Shown: positions 1 to 5,189 of the stretch, one piece after another
How positions within the stretch are numbered: the stretch's first letter is position 1
Layout of the letters: each line of letters starts with the position of its first letter
From: Desulfobulbus sp.
GTDB lineage: Bacteria; Desulfobacterota; Desulfobulbia; Desulfobulbales; Desulfobulbaceae
Length of the DNA: 5,189 bases
Assembly: GCA_011051825.1 (NCBI GenBank)
Contig: DRKH01000171.1
Coordinates: forward strand, 1-5,189
Direction: 5' to 3'
Made by a program: the position numbers and the translations under genes
The notes under the pieces: generated by a model
What the model was told of the DNA's origin: nothing
What the model saw: the letters and a program-made list of their open reading frames with translations, nothing else
The model's database searches: none

Positions 1-135
1 ATTGGTGGCAAAAAGATCAACCAGTTTTGTAAGGGTGGGCCATTCGTGACGGGGAGAGACGCATTCTTTTGAATCAACACTATAATCACTTTTATTTTTC
101 CTTTTGGAATAACTATAAGGGTGGGCACCGCCCAT
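1..135 (-). CDS. Possible 5' part of an unrecognised gene running off the left edge
   Basis: On the minus strand an ATG at 135 opens a frame of 45 codons that stays open to the left edge. The same frame is open from 183, just after a TAG at 184-186. The translation is rich in charged and aromatic residues, with a C-terminal visible stretch HEWPTLTKLVDLFATN, but I recognise no family in it. Against it: there is no Shine-Dalgarno sequence before the ATG, the start lies inside a hairpin repeat (118-135), and 61 open codons can arise by chance. An opposing plus-strand frame (1-72) is also open until a TGA at 70-72 and could be the tail of a gene entering from the left. Neither reading is secure. 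Confidence 0.2.
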   Translation of the reverse strand, partial: MGGAHPYSYSKRKNKSDYSVDSKECVSPRHEWPTLTKLVDLFATN

Positions 136-239
136 CAGCAGAAAGTGGGTTGTACTAATAGCTGCTTCGCCGGAAGGACGTTGCTACATATAGAGTGCAT
201 GGGGTTCAGCAGCTTTTTTTGGTGGGCAATGCCCACCCT
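118..239. repeat. REP/MITE-like inverted pair of GGGTGGGC hairpins
   Basis: The core AGGGTGGGC occurs at 118-126 on the plus strand and again at 231-239 on the minus strand, so the two ends are inverted relative to each other. Each end folds on itself: TGGGC/GCCCA with an ACC loop at 122-134, and a palindrome GGTGGGCA-A-TGCCCACC at 221-237. A third core copy stands alone at 32-40. Two small hairpins about 100 bp apart resemble a REP doublet or a small non-autonomous element. There is no transposase and no convincing target-site duplication, so mobility is inferred only. Confidence 0.5.
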
Positions 240-246
240 ACTTTTT
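221..246 (+). terminator. Possible rho-independent terminator formed by the right-hand repeat hairpin
   Basis: The palindrome GGTGGGC-AAT-GCCCACC (221-237) is followed on the plus strand by CTACTTTTT, with the T-run at 242-246. It could end rightward transcripts entering from the left and so shield the 3' end of murJ from convergent transcription. The T-run starts four bases after the stem, which weakens the call, and the hairpin also belongs to the repeat pair. Confidence 0.3.
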
Positions 247-283
247 GCTTCCGCCAATGACATTTATTCTTAGCTTGACGGCT

Positions 284-298
284 ATGCCCTTCGGGCAT
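284..298 (-). terminator. Short hairpin downstream of murJ, weak terminator candidate
   Basis: ATGCCC-TTC-GGGCAT forms a perfect 6-bp stem with a three-base loop, 18 bases beyond the murJ stop codon at 317-319. On the minus strand no T-run follows it, so it is not a textbook intrinsic terminator. It could protect the 3' end of the transcript or work with Rho. Confidence 0.3.
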
Positions 299-316
299 GA
301 TGGATGCTGTTTCCGG

Positions 317-1936
317 TTATCTTTTCAGGCGTTGACGTATTTTTTGGGTAATGAGATCAAGTTCCGGCAGCTTGAGGAAATGGAGGGTCACGCCGTAGAG
401 AACCGCGCCGACCAGGATGAGGAAAAACACCAGAACCAGCTGGATGGCAATGGAACCGTGCAGATATGGGGATATTTGATCTCTAAGCCAAAAGAGTCCG
501 GCCGACATCAGCGTGGTACTCAGGAAGATCTTTGAAAGCCCGGAACCAAGGGTGCTCAGTGAATAACCATTGAGTTTTTTGTACAGTATGCTGCCGAGAA
601 AGAAGAAGTTCAGGATCATGACGCAGGAGGTAGACAGGGCTATGGCCTTGTGCTGGAACTGATCAATGGTCAGGGTGATCAGGATTATATTTGCGGCCAC
701 GGCCAGAAAACTGCCGATTACAGGATATTTCGTATCGTTTAAGGCGTAAAAAACCGGGACCATGATCTTGACTGCTGAATAGGCGAACAGGCCATAGGCA
801 TAATAGGTGAGGGCGGCAGCGGTCTGGGTTGTGTCCAGAGCGGTAAATGCGCCATGTTCAAAGATCAGGCGAATGATCGGCCGGGCCAGAAGAACCAGAC
901 CGGCGGTGGCCGGGATAGTCAGGCTGAACACCATCAGCAGAGAGGAGGTAAAGGTCCGGCGCAGGCCATCCATATCCTTTTTTGCCGCACAGCGGGCCAG
1001 TACCGGCATGGCGGCTATGGAAAAGGCCACTCCGAATACGCCGATGGGCAGTTGGACCATGCGAAAGGCATAGTTAAGCCAGGATACCGATCCCTCGGCA
1101 CAGCTTGAGGCAAAGTTGGTGTTGACAAAAATATTTATTTGCGTGGCTGACAGGCCGATGGTGGCAGGCAGCATGAGGAAAAGAATTCGTTTGAGTCCGG
1201 GGTGTTTCAGATTCAGCCGCGGGGTAAAGGTACAGCCGACTTTAAAAAGAGCAGGCAGTTGGATCAGCAGTTGCAACAGCCCCCCGATCAGGGTCCCCCA
1301 GGCCATTCCGGCAATGGCCGGCCAGCCCAGGCGGGGGAACAGGATGGCCAGACTGACACCGCCGATTATGGAGCCGAGGTTGAAAAAGGCCGAAGACAGT
1401 GCAGGAACAAAAAATCTTCCCTTGGTGTTGAGTATCCCCATGACCACTGCTGAAAGGGCGACAAATATCAGAAAGGGAAACATGATCCTGGTAAGCAGGG
1501 TTGTCAGTTCCGTTTTGCCACCGACCATGGAAAAATCAGGGGCCAGCAGGGTAACAATCGGTTCGGCAAAGTAGATGCCGAAAAGGGTCAGCAGGCTGAG
1601 CAGTATGGCAAAAAAAGTGATGACCGTTGAGGCCAGACGCCAGGTTTCTTCCGCCCCGCGGTTGGTTTCATAGTCGGAGAACACAGTGACAAAGGCCGCA
1701 GAGAGAGCGCCTTCGCCAAAGAGATCCCGCAGCAGATTGGGAATCCGAAAGGCGACCACAAAGGCGTCATAGGCATAACCGGCACCAAACATGCCGGCAA
1801 AGATCTGTTCACGTACCAGGCCGAGGACCCGGCTGCACATGACCGCACCACTGACCGCGCCCGCGGAACGGGCTATCCTGCCGGTGGAGCTACTTGGTTT
1901 TTTCGATGTTTCCGGACAAGGGGACTGAGTGGCCAT
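317..1936 (-). CDS. murJ: Lipid II flippase MurJ (MviN family)
   Basis: This 539-residue inner-membrane protein belongs to the MurJ/MviN branch of the MOP exporter superfamily. Family members flip the peptidoglycan precursor lipid II to the periplasmic side of the membrane. E. coli MurJ has 511 residues and 14 membrane helices; the long hydrophobic segments here fit the same fold. The signature region SRVLGLVRE (35-43) and FRIPNLLRDLFGEGALSAAF (63-82) is intact. R36, R42, D57 and R70 sit at a constant offset of 18 from E. coli R18, R24, D39 and R52, and R292 corresponds to R270; the arginines are known to be important in E. coli. The N-terminus carries about 18 extra polar residues. A TGA lies directly before the ATG at 1936 in the same frame, so translation cannot start further upstream. 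No Shine-Dalgarno is visible there. The gene ends in TAA and diverges from the EF-G-like gene. Confidence 0.96.
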   Translation of the reverse strand: MATQSPCPETSKKPSSSTGRIARSAGAVSGAVMCSRVLGLVREQIFAGMFGAGYAYDAFVVAFRIPNLLRDLFGEGALSAAFVTVFSDYETNRGAEETWRLASTVITFFAILLSLLTLFGIYFAEPIVTLLAPDFSMVGGKTELTTLLTRIMFPFLIFVALSAVVMGILNTKGRFFVPALSSAFFNLGSIIGGVSLAILFPRLGWPAIAGMAWGTLIGGLLQLLIQLPALFKVGCTFTPRLNLKHPGLKRILFLMLPATIGLSATQINIFVNTNFASSCAEGSVSWLNYAFRMVQLPIGVFGVAFSIAAMPVLARCAAKKDMDGLRRTFTSSLLMVFSLTIPATAGLVLLARPIIRLIFEHGAFTALDTTQTAAALTYYAYGLFAYSAVKIMVPVFYALNDTKYPVIGSFLAVAANIILITLTIDQFQHKAIALSTSCVMILNFFFLGSILYKKLNGYSLSTLGSGLSKIFLSTTLMSAGLFWLRDQISPYLHGSIAIQLVLVFFLILVGAVLYGVTLHFLKLPELDLITQKIRQRLKR

Positions 1937-1951
1937 TCAGCAGGTTATAGC

Positions 1952-1981
1952 TTGACTTTACAAGGTTAATGAGAATATAAA
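1952..1981 (+). promoter_or_regulatory. Predicted sigma70-type promoter for the EF-G-like/mog unit
   Basis: TTGACT (1952-1957) and TATAAA (1976-1981) are separated by 18 bp on the plus strand, five of six matches to each consensus box. Transcription would start near 1988 and give an untranslated leader of about 330 bases before the ATG at 2319. It begins only 16 bp upstream of the oppositely oriented murJ start. No comparably good promoter was seen closer to 2319; a TATAAA at 2180-2185 lacks a -35 box. Confidence 0.45.
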
Positions 1982-2178
1982 GGTAGACATTCGGGTTGCT
2001 GCCCGGAAATGCCCTCTTTGACGAGCCGTACATGTTCGGATAACAGCGAAACGGCGTCAGCCACAGGTTCGCTCAGGTATTGGTGAGCCGGTGAGGCTCC
2101 GATCCTGCCGAGAGCTCTATTGAGCCCTGTGCGAACACGCAGAACCGGGCGAATCCGGGCTACCGACCGAATACGTAC
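1966..2178 (-). pseudogene. Possible decayed or unstarted open frame upstream of murJ
   Basis: A minus-strand frame is open for 70 codons between a TAG at 2179-2181 and a TAA at 1966-1968, ending 29 bases before the murJ start and in a different frame from it. The translation looks protein-like in its second half, for example DAVSLLSEHVRLVKEG, with a plausible amphipathic helix. It contains no ATG; the only in-frame GTG (2062-2064) has no Shine-Dalgarno and would leave 32 residues. I do not recognise the family. It may be the 3' remnant of a gene once upstream of murJ, a repeat read as protein, or chance: the plus strand of the same stretch is also largely open. Confidence 0.25.
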
Positions 2179-2204
2179 CTATAAAGAACTCACTGTCGTT
2201 CGTA

Positions 2205-2264
2205 AACAGATGGTTACCATCCCTGTTGCAAAAACGAAACAACTATTCGTCGACCTTTGCAACA
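2205..2264 (+). promoter_or_regulatory. Two overlapping, mutually exclusive hairpins in the leader
   Basis: Hairpin A pairs AACAG-ATGG (2205-2213) with CCAT-CTGTT (2217-2227), with a TTA loop and a two-base bulge. Hairpin B pairs TGTTGCAAA (2224-2232) perfectly with TTTGCAACA (2256-2264), and its interior pairs ACGAA (2234-2238) with TTCGT (2246-2250). Bases 2224-2227 are needed by both, so only one can form at a time. This lies 55 to 114 bases before the EF-G-like start codon. Such geometry is typical of switching leaders, but no known riboswitch class is recognised and neither hairpin is followed by a T-run. A regulatory role is inferred. Confidence 0.35.
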
Positions 2265-2308
2265 ATATTGATGGCGACTGTCACTCGATTAACCATACCC
2301 GCTCTACC

Positions 2309-2314
2309 GGAGGT
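2309..2314 (+). promoter_or_regulatory. Ribosome binding site fixing the EF-G-like start
   Basis: GGAGGT lies four bases before the ATG at 2319. The in-frame alternatives, TTG at 2226 and ATG at 2271, have no Shine-Dalgarno and would add residues unlike any EF-G N-terminus. This site therefore decides the start. Confidence 0.85.
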
Positions 2315-2318
2315 ATTC

Positions 2319-4382
2319 ATGCAGGACGTACAACAAATCAGGAATACGGTTATTCTCGGACATGGCAACAGTGGCAAGACCACATTGGCGGAAGCGCTGC
2401 TTTTTACCGCAGGAACCGTGAACCGGCTGGGTAAAGTGGATGACGGGTCATCGGTAATGGATTTTGAGCCGGAGGAAATTAAACGACAGGTTACGATCAG
2501 TACCGGCTTTCATCATCTGAGCTGGCAGAAAAAAGAGATTTTTCTCAGTGATACTCCCGGGGATGACAACTTCGTCAATGAGACAAAATTCGCCGTTCAG
2601 GTCGCCGACAGTGCCATTCTCACCATTGGAGCAGTTCTTGGTGTGCGAAGCCAGACCGAGCGTTTTGTCGATTTTATCGAGCAGCGTAAGCTCCCCTGTC
2701 TGATCTGTATCACCAAGATGGATCGTGAGCGGGCTAATTTTCAAAAAACCGTTGATGAGATCAAGGAGAATTTTAATCTGAACCCGGTTATTCTCTATTT
2801 GCCTATTGGTGCGGAAGACAGATTTGAAGGTGTTATCGATGTAGCCGGCAATACGGCTTTATTTTTCGATGCCGATGGAAGCGGCAAGCTCACAAAGGGG
2901 GAGATCCCCGCAGACATGCAGGATGAGGCCGCCACCCTTCATGAAAACCTGATGGAATATGTGGCTGAAACCGATGACGATCTGATCGAGAAGTTCCTTG
3001 AGGAGGGTGAACTCAGTCCTGAAGAGTTGACGGCCGGTCTGGCTGCTGCGGTCCGAGAGGCAAAAATTGCTCCGGTTTGCGCGGTCGCCGCACTGAACAA
3101 CGCCGGAACAGGCGTATTGCTTGACACCATTGCCCAGGTCCTGCCTTCTCCGGATCAACGTCCTGCCATGGTCGGCACCGATCCTGCTGGAGAGCTGGTG
3201 GAACGCAGGGCTTCGACGGATGAACCTTTCTCGGCCCTGGTTTTCAAAACCATGGCGGATCCTTTTGCCGGCCGGTTAACCATTTTTCGTGTCTATTCGG
3301 GTACCCTGTCCGGTGATACGTTCTACAATGCCAACAAGAAGACAAGTGAACGGTTCGGGCATCTGTTTATCATGGAGGGCAAGGAGCAGAGGCAGGTCGA
3401 AGAGGCCGTGCCCGGGATGATCGTTGCGGTGGCCAAACTCAAGGAAACCGTGACCGGCGACACCCTCTGTGATGAGAGCCATCCTGTTATCTATGACGGC
3501 CTAAAACCCATGTCGCCCGTTATTTCCTACGCGGTCAGCGCCAAAAAAGGTGATGAGGAAAAACTGTTTTCCTCGATTACCCGCATGCTCGACGAAGATC
3601 TTACCCTGCAGCTGACCCGGGAACAGCAGACCCATGAGGTCCTGATCTCCGGGGTGGGGCAGGTTCACCTTGAGGCCGTCGGCGACAAGATGAAGCGAAA
3701 GTTCGGCGTGGAAATGGAACTGCGCCTGCCCAAGGTGCCGTACCGGGAAACCATCAAGAGCAGCGTAACGGTTCAGGGTAAACACAAAAAACAATCCGGT
3801 GGTCGTGGACAGTATGGTGACTGTACCATTGAGATGTCGCCCCTGCCCAGGGGTGAGGGTTTTGAGTTTGTCGATTCCATTGTCGGCGGCGTTATTCCCC
3901 AGCAGTATCGTCCTGCCGTCGAGAAGGGTATTGTCGAGGCCATGGAAAAAGGTGTTATTGCCGGATACCCTTTTGTTGATGTCAAGATCAACCTGATAGA
4001 CGGTTCTTTCCACAATGTGGATTCTTCTGAAATGGCCTTTAAGATTGCCGGGTCCCTGGCCTTTAAAAAGGGGGTCGAAGATGCCGATCCGGTCCTGCTC
4101 GAGCCTATCTTTGAGCTTGAAGTCATGGTCGACAAGGAACATGTCGGCGACGTAATGGGTGATCTGAACAGTCGGCGGGGCAAGGTGCTGGGCATGGATG
4201 CGACCGAGAAGTATGAAGTGGTTAAAGCCCATGTGCCCCAGGCGGAGATTCTTCTGTATGCGCCGGATTTAACCTCCATGACCGGCGGCCGGGGATCGTT
4301 TACCGTGCAGTTTTCCCATTATGAGGAAGTGCCGTCTCAGCTTGCGGAAAAAATTATTGCCCAGCATAACAGTGAGGCATGA
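2319..4382 (+). CDS. fusA: EF-G-like translational GTPase (EF-G-2/FusA2 type)
   Basis: The 687-residue product is full length for EF-G and has all five domains. Canonical EF-G moves tRNA and mRNA through the ribosome using GTP. G-domain motifs are P-loop GHGNSGKT (14-21), switch I RQVTI (56-60), G3 DTPGD (78-82), G4 TKMD (132-135) and a G5 region around 254-260. An inserted G' segment spans about 155-250. Domain II begins near 300 and domain III includes LISGVGQVHLEAV. Domain IV has GKHKKQSGGRGQYG (487-500) and the tip motif SFHNVDSSE with H565, equivalent to E. coli H583. Domain V ends the protein. Oddities: the GTPase histidine of DTPGH is Asp82, the AHxD aspartate of the P-loop is Asn17, and RGITI is RQVTI. 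These place it with EF-G paralogues rather than the str-operon factor; a canonical fusA is presumably elsewhere. A TetM-type ribosomal protection protein is less likely. The 3' end overlaps mog by four bases. Confidence 0.93.
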   Translation: MQDVQQIRNTVILGHGNSGKTTLAEALLFTAGTVNRLGKVDDGSSVMDFEPEEIKRQVTISTGFHHLSWQKKEIFLSDTPGDDNFVNETKFAVQVADSAILTIGAVLGVRSQTERFVDFIEQRKLPCLICITKMDRERANFQKTVDEIKENFNLNPVILYLPIGAEDRFEGVIDVAGNTALFFDADGSGKLTKGEIPADMQDEAATLHENLMEYVAETDDDLIEKFLEEGELSPEELTAGLAAAVREAKIAPVCAVAALNNAGTGVLLDTIAQVLPSPDQRPAMVGTDPAGELVERRASTDEPFSALVFKTMADPFAGRLTIFRVYSGTLSGDTFYNANKKTSERFGHLFIMEGKEQRQVEEAVPGMIVAVAKLKETVTGDTLCDESHPVIYDGLKPMSPVISYAVSAKKGDEEKLFSSITRMLDEDLTLQLTREQQTHEVLISGVGQVHLEAVGDKMKRKFGVEMELRLPKVPYRETIKSSVTVQGKHKKQSGGRGQYGDCTIEMSPLPRGEGFEFVDSIVGGVIPQQYRPAVEKGIVEAMEKGVIAGYPFVDVKINLIDGSFHNVDSSEMAFKIAGSLAFKKGVEDADPVLLEPIFELEVMVDKEHVGDVMGDLNSRRGKVLGMDATEKYEVVKAHVPQAEILLYAPDLTSMTGGRGSFTVQFSHYEEVPSQLAEKIIAQHNSEA

Positions 4383-4885
4383 TGACGGAATATACGGTCG
4401 GTGTCCTCACTTTGAGTGATAAGGGGGCCCGTGGTGAACGTGAGGATACCAGCGGCGCCATGCTCAAGGAGCTGTTCTCCGGTCTGGAAGGATACACTGT
4501 CGTCCTGTACCTGGTTATTGCAGATAACCAGTCGCTGATCAGGACCACTTTGAGCCGGTGGGTGGATGAGGAAAACGTCGACCTTATCATCACCACCGGT
4601 GGAACCGGGGTCTCACCCAGTGACCAGACCCCGGAGGCAACCAGAACCGTCATTGATCGGGAGGTCCCCGGTCTTTCCGAGGCCATGCGACAGGCAAGTC
4701 TGGCTAAAACGGTGCAGGCGGTGTGGTCGCGTGGAATAGCAGGGATACGAAAGGAGAGTTTGATTATCAATCTGCCGGGCAGTGAAAAGGCGGCCCGGGA
4801 AAATATAGAGGCCGTATTGCCTGCCTTGTCCCATGGCCTGTATAAACTCAAAGGGGGCGACGCCGATTGCGGGGTCAGTGTTTGA
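4379..4885 (+). CDS. mog: Molybdopterin adenylyltransferase (MogA/MoaB family)
   Basis: This 168-residue protein has the MoCF-biosynthesis fold. MogA-type enzymes adenylate molybdopterin with ATP (EC 2.7.7.75) to prepare it for molybdate insertion in the cytoplasm. Visible motifs are LTLSDKGARGEREDTSG (10-26), the nucleotide-binding TTGGTGVSPSDQTPEAT (72-88) and SRGIAGIRKESLIINLPGS (117-135). Asp49 and Asp82 fall at exactly the E. coli MogA numbers of its two catalytic aspartates. E. coli MogA has 195 residues; the C-terminal insertion and tail are missing here, as in other short family members. MoaB is an alternative name for close relatives, but MogA fits better. The ATG at 4379 overlaps the preceding stop codon as ATGA, and a second ATG follows at 4382. 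GTGAGG (4372-4377) is better spaced for the second, so the protein may start one residue later. Translational coupling to the EF-G-like gene is likely. Confidence 0.92.
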   Translation: MMTEYTVGVLTLSDKGARGEREDTSGAMLKELFSGLEGYTVVLYLVIADNQSLIRTTLSRWVDEENVDLIITTGGTGVSPSDQTPEATRTVIDREVPGLSEAMRQASLAKTVQAVWSRGIAGIRKESLIINLPGSEKAARENIEAVLPALSHGLYKLKGGDADCGVSV

Positions 4886-4911
4886 ACAATCGGTTGATTC
4901 GTAAGTGTTCA
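4883..4911. repeat. Inverted repeat that includes the mog stop codon
   Basis: TGAACA (4883-4888) and TGTTCA (4906-4911) are perfect inverted copies, and between them AATC (4888-4891) and GATT (4896-4899) can pair around a GGTT loop. The first arm contains the TGA stop of mog. No T-run follows, so it is not a standard terminator. It may stabilise the 3' end of the transcript or mark the edge of the repeat region that follows. Confidence 0.4.
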
Positions 4912-4922
4912 GGGGCACCGCA

Positions 4923-4992
4923 CGGAGTCTTGTCCCTCGCTTACCCGGAGTCTCGTTCCTCGCTTACCCGGAGTCTCGCAGGCTCGCTTACC
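4923..4992. repeat. Three tandem copies of a 23-24-bp repeat
   Basis: Copies lie at 4923-4945, 4946-4968 (23 bp each) and 4969-4992 (24 bp), head to tail without spacers. All start CGGAGTCT and end CTCGCTTACC, differing only in the four to six bases between. Copy 3 can fold as GAGTCT-CGC-AGGCTC with one G-U pair. A shortened copy keeping CGGAG and CGCTTACC lies at 5034-5050. They start 37 bases after the mog stop. No coding role is seen. Confidence 0.8.
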
Positions 4993-5149
4993 TCTTCACA
5001 CGGTCGCGGCTGCCCGCATAGAGGGGGGGCTGTCGGAGGCTCCGCTTACCAGCGGCCAGTTACGTTGATTCTGCTGTCCTGCTGTTGAATCCTTTCTGCA
5101 TCCGGGAATCGGTCGGAAAAAGATTCTATGTACCTGTTCAGATGGGTGC

Positions 5150-5165
5150 ACGATTATATAATCGT
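5150..5165. promoter_or_regulatory. Perfect 16-bp palindrome containing TATAAT on both strands
   Basis: ACGATTATATAATCGT is identical to its reverse complement. It contains TATAAT at 5157-5162 and, by symmetry, on the other strand. No good -35 box stands at the right distance on either strand, so promoter activity is uncertain. A dyad over a -10 box is the usual form of a repressor operator, possibly for a gene beyond the right edge; this is inference. Confidence 0.3.
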
Positions 5166-5189
5166 CTCGGCGGATTCAGGCATAAAAAA

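Larger units (their letters stand above)
4886..5189. other. Non-coding repeat region to the right of mog
   Basis: No gene can be supported in these 304 bases. A plus-strand frame across 4867-5088 largely reads the tandem repeats and has neither a ribosome binding site nor a recognisable product. Besides the tandem copies there is a run of seven G at 5023-5029 and an AT-rich right end with a palindrome. No intrinsic terminator with a T-run was found for the upstream unit. Confidence 0.6.

Noticed and set aside
245..1574. Several plus-strand open frames of 83 to 152 codons opposite murJ
   Set aside because: All are antisense to a complete 14-helix MurJ and have low-complexity, charged translations typical of reversed membrane-protein genes.
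2022..2044. A GAGCCGTAC... stretch resembling the start of group II intron domain V
   Set aside because: The rest of the domain V hairpin, including its tetraloop and catalytic bulge, is missing, and no intron-encoded protein is present.
2009..2086. A 25-codon upstream frame (ATG 2009, TGA 2084-2086) as a leader peptide
   Set aside because: Only a weak purine stretch precedes the ATG, the codons form no regulatory run such as repeated rare codons, and the stop lies over 200 bases before the next start.
2226..2318. A 31-residue N-terminal extension of the EF-G-like protein from TTG at 2226
   Set aside because: There is no Shine-Dalgarno at 2226 or 2271. GGAGGT before 2319 and the EF-G-like distance to the P-loop favour 2319, and the extension overlaps leader hairpin B.
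3501..4232. A 243-codon minus-strand open frame opposite the EF-G-like gene
   Set aside because: It lies wholly antisense to domains III to V of a well-conserved protein, shows no recognisable domain and has no ribosome binding site. It is a by-product of codon composition.
4354..4851. A 165-codon minus-strand open frame opposite mog
   Set aside because: The plus-strand reading carries all MogA motifs and both catalytic aspartates; the antisense frame resembles nothing known.
4923..4992. Tandem repeats as a CRISPR array
   Set aside because: The units are contiguous with no unique spacers, and there are no cas genes in the window.
4867..5088. A 73-codon plus-strand frame across the repeats downstream of mog
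   Set aside because: It overlaps the end of mog, has no ribosome binding site and encodes mainly the tandem repeat.

Overview
The window looks like a bacterial chromosome of moderate GC content. It carries three complete housekeeping-type genes separated by repeat-rich intergenic DNA. The MurJ sequence, and an EF-G-like paralogue that lacks the usual catalytic histidine, read most like Desulfobacterota (former Deltaproteobacteria). That assignment rests on general protein resemblance and is only moderately secure. There is no rRNA, tRNA, CRISPR array or intact transposase.

Layout. Positions 1-316 hold no secure gene. They contain three copies of an AGGGTGGGC core, two of which form short hairpins in inverted orientation (a REP/MITE-like arrangement), and a weakly supported minus-strand open frame that runs off the left edge. 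Positions 317-1936 (minus) encode MurJ, the lipid II flippase. Positions 1937-2318 form a 382-bp divergent intergenic region. It holds a good sigma70-type promoter reading right, two overlapping hairpins that cannot both form, and a 70-codon minus-strand open frame without an ATG. Positions 2319-4382 (plus) encode a full-length, five-domain EF-G-like translational GTPase of the EF-G-2/FusA2 type. It overlaps by 4 bases a mog gene (4379-4885, plus) for molybdopterin adenylyltransferase. Positions 4886-5189 are non-coding, with a tandem 23-24-bp repeat, an inverted repeat that includes the mog stop codon, and a perfect 16-bp palindrome near the right edge.

How the genes work together. murJ is transcribed alone and leftward, in cell-wall assembly. 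The EF-G paralogue and mog are very probably one translationally coupled transcription unit, although elongation-factor function and molybdenum cofactor synthesis have no obvious biochemical link. No clearly new multi-gene system is visible. The points most worth a second look are the altered GTPase centre combined with an intact domain IV in the EF-G paralogue, the structured leader in front of it, an EF-hand-like loop inside its G domain, and the intergenic repeats.
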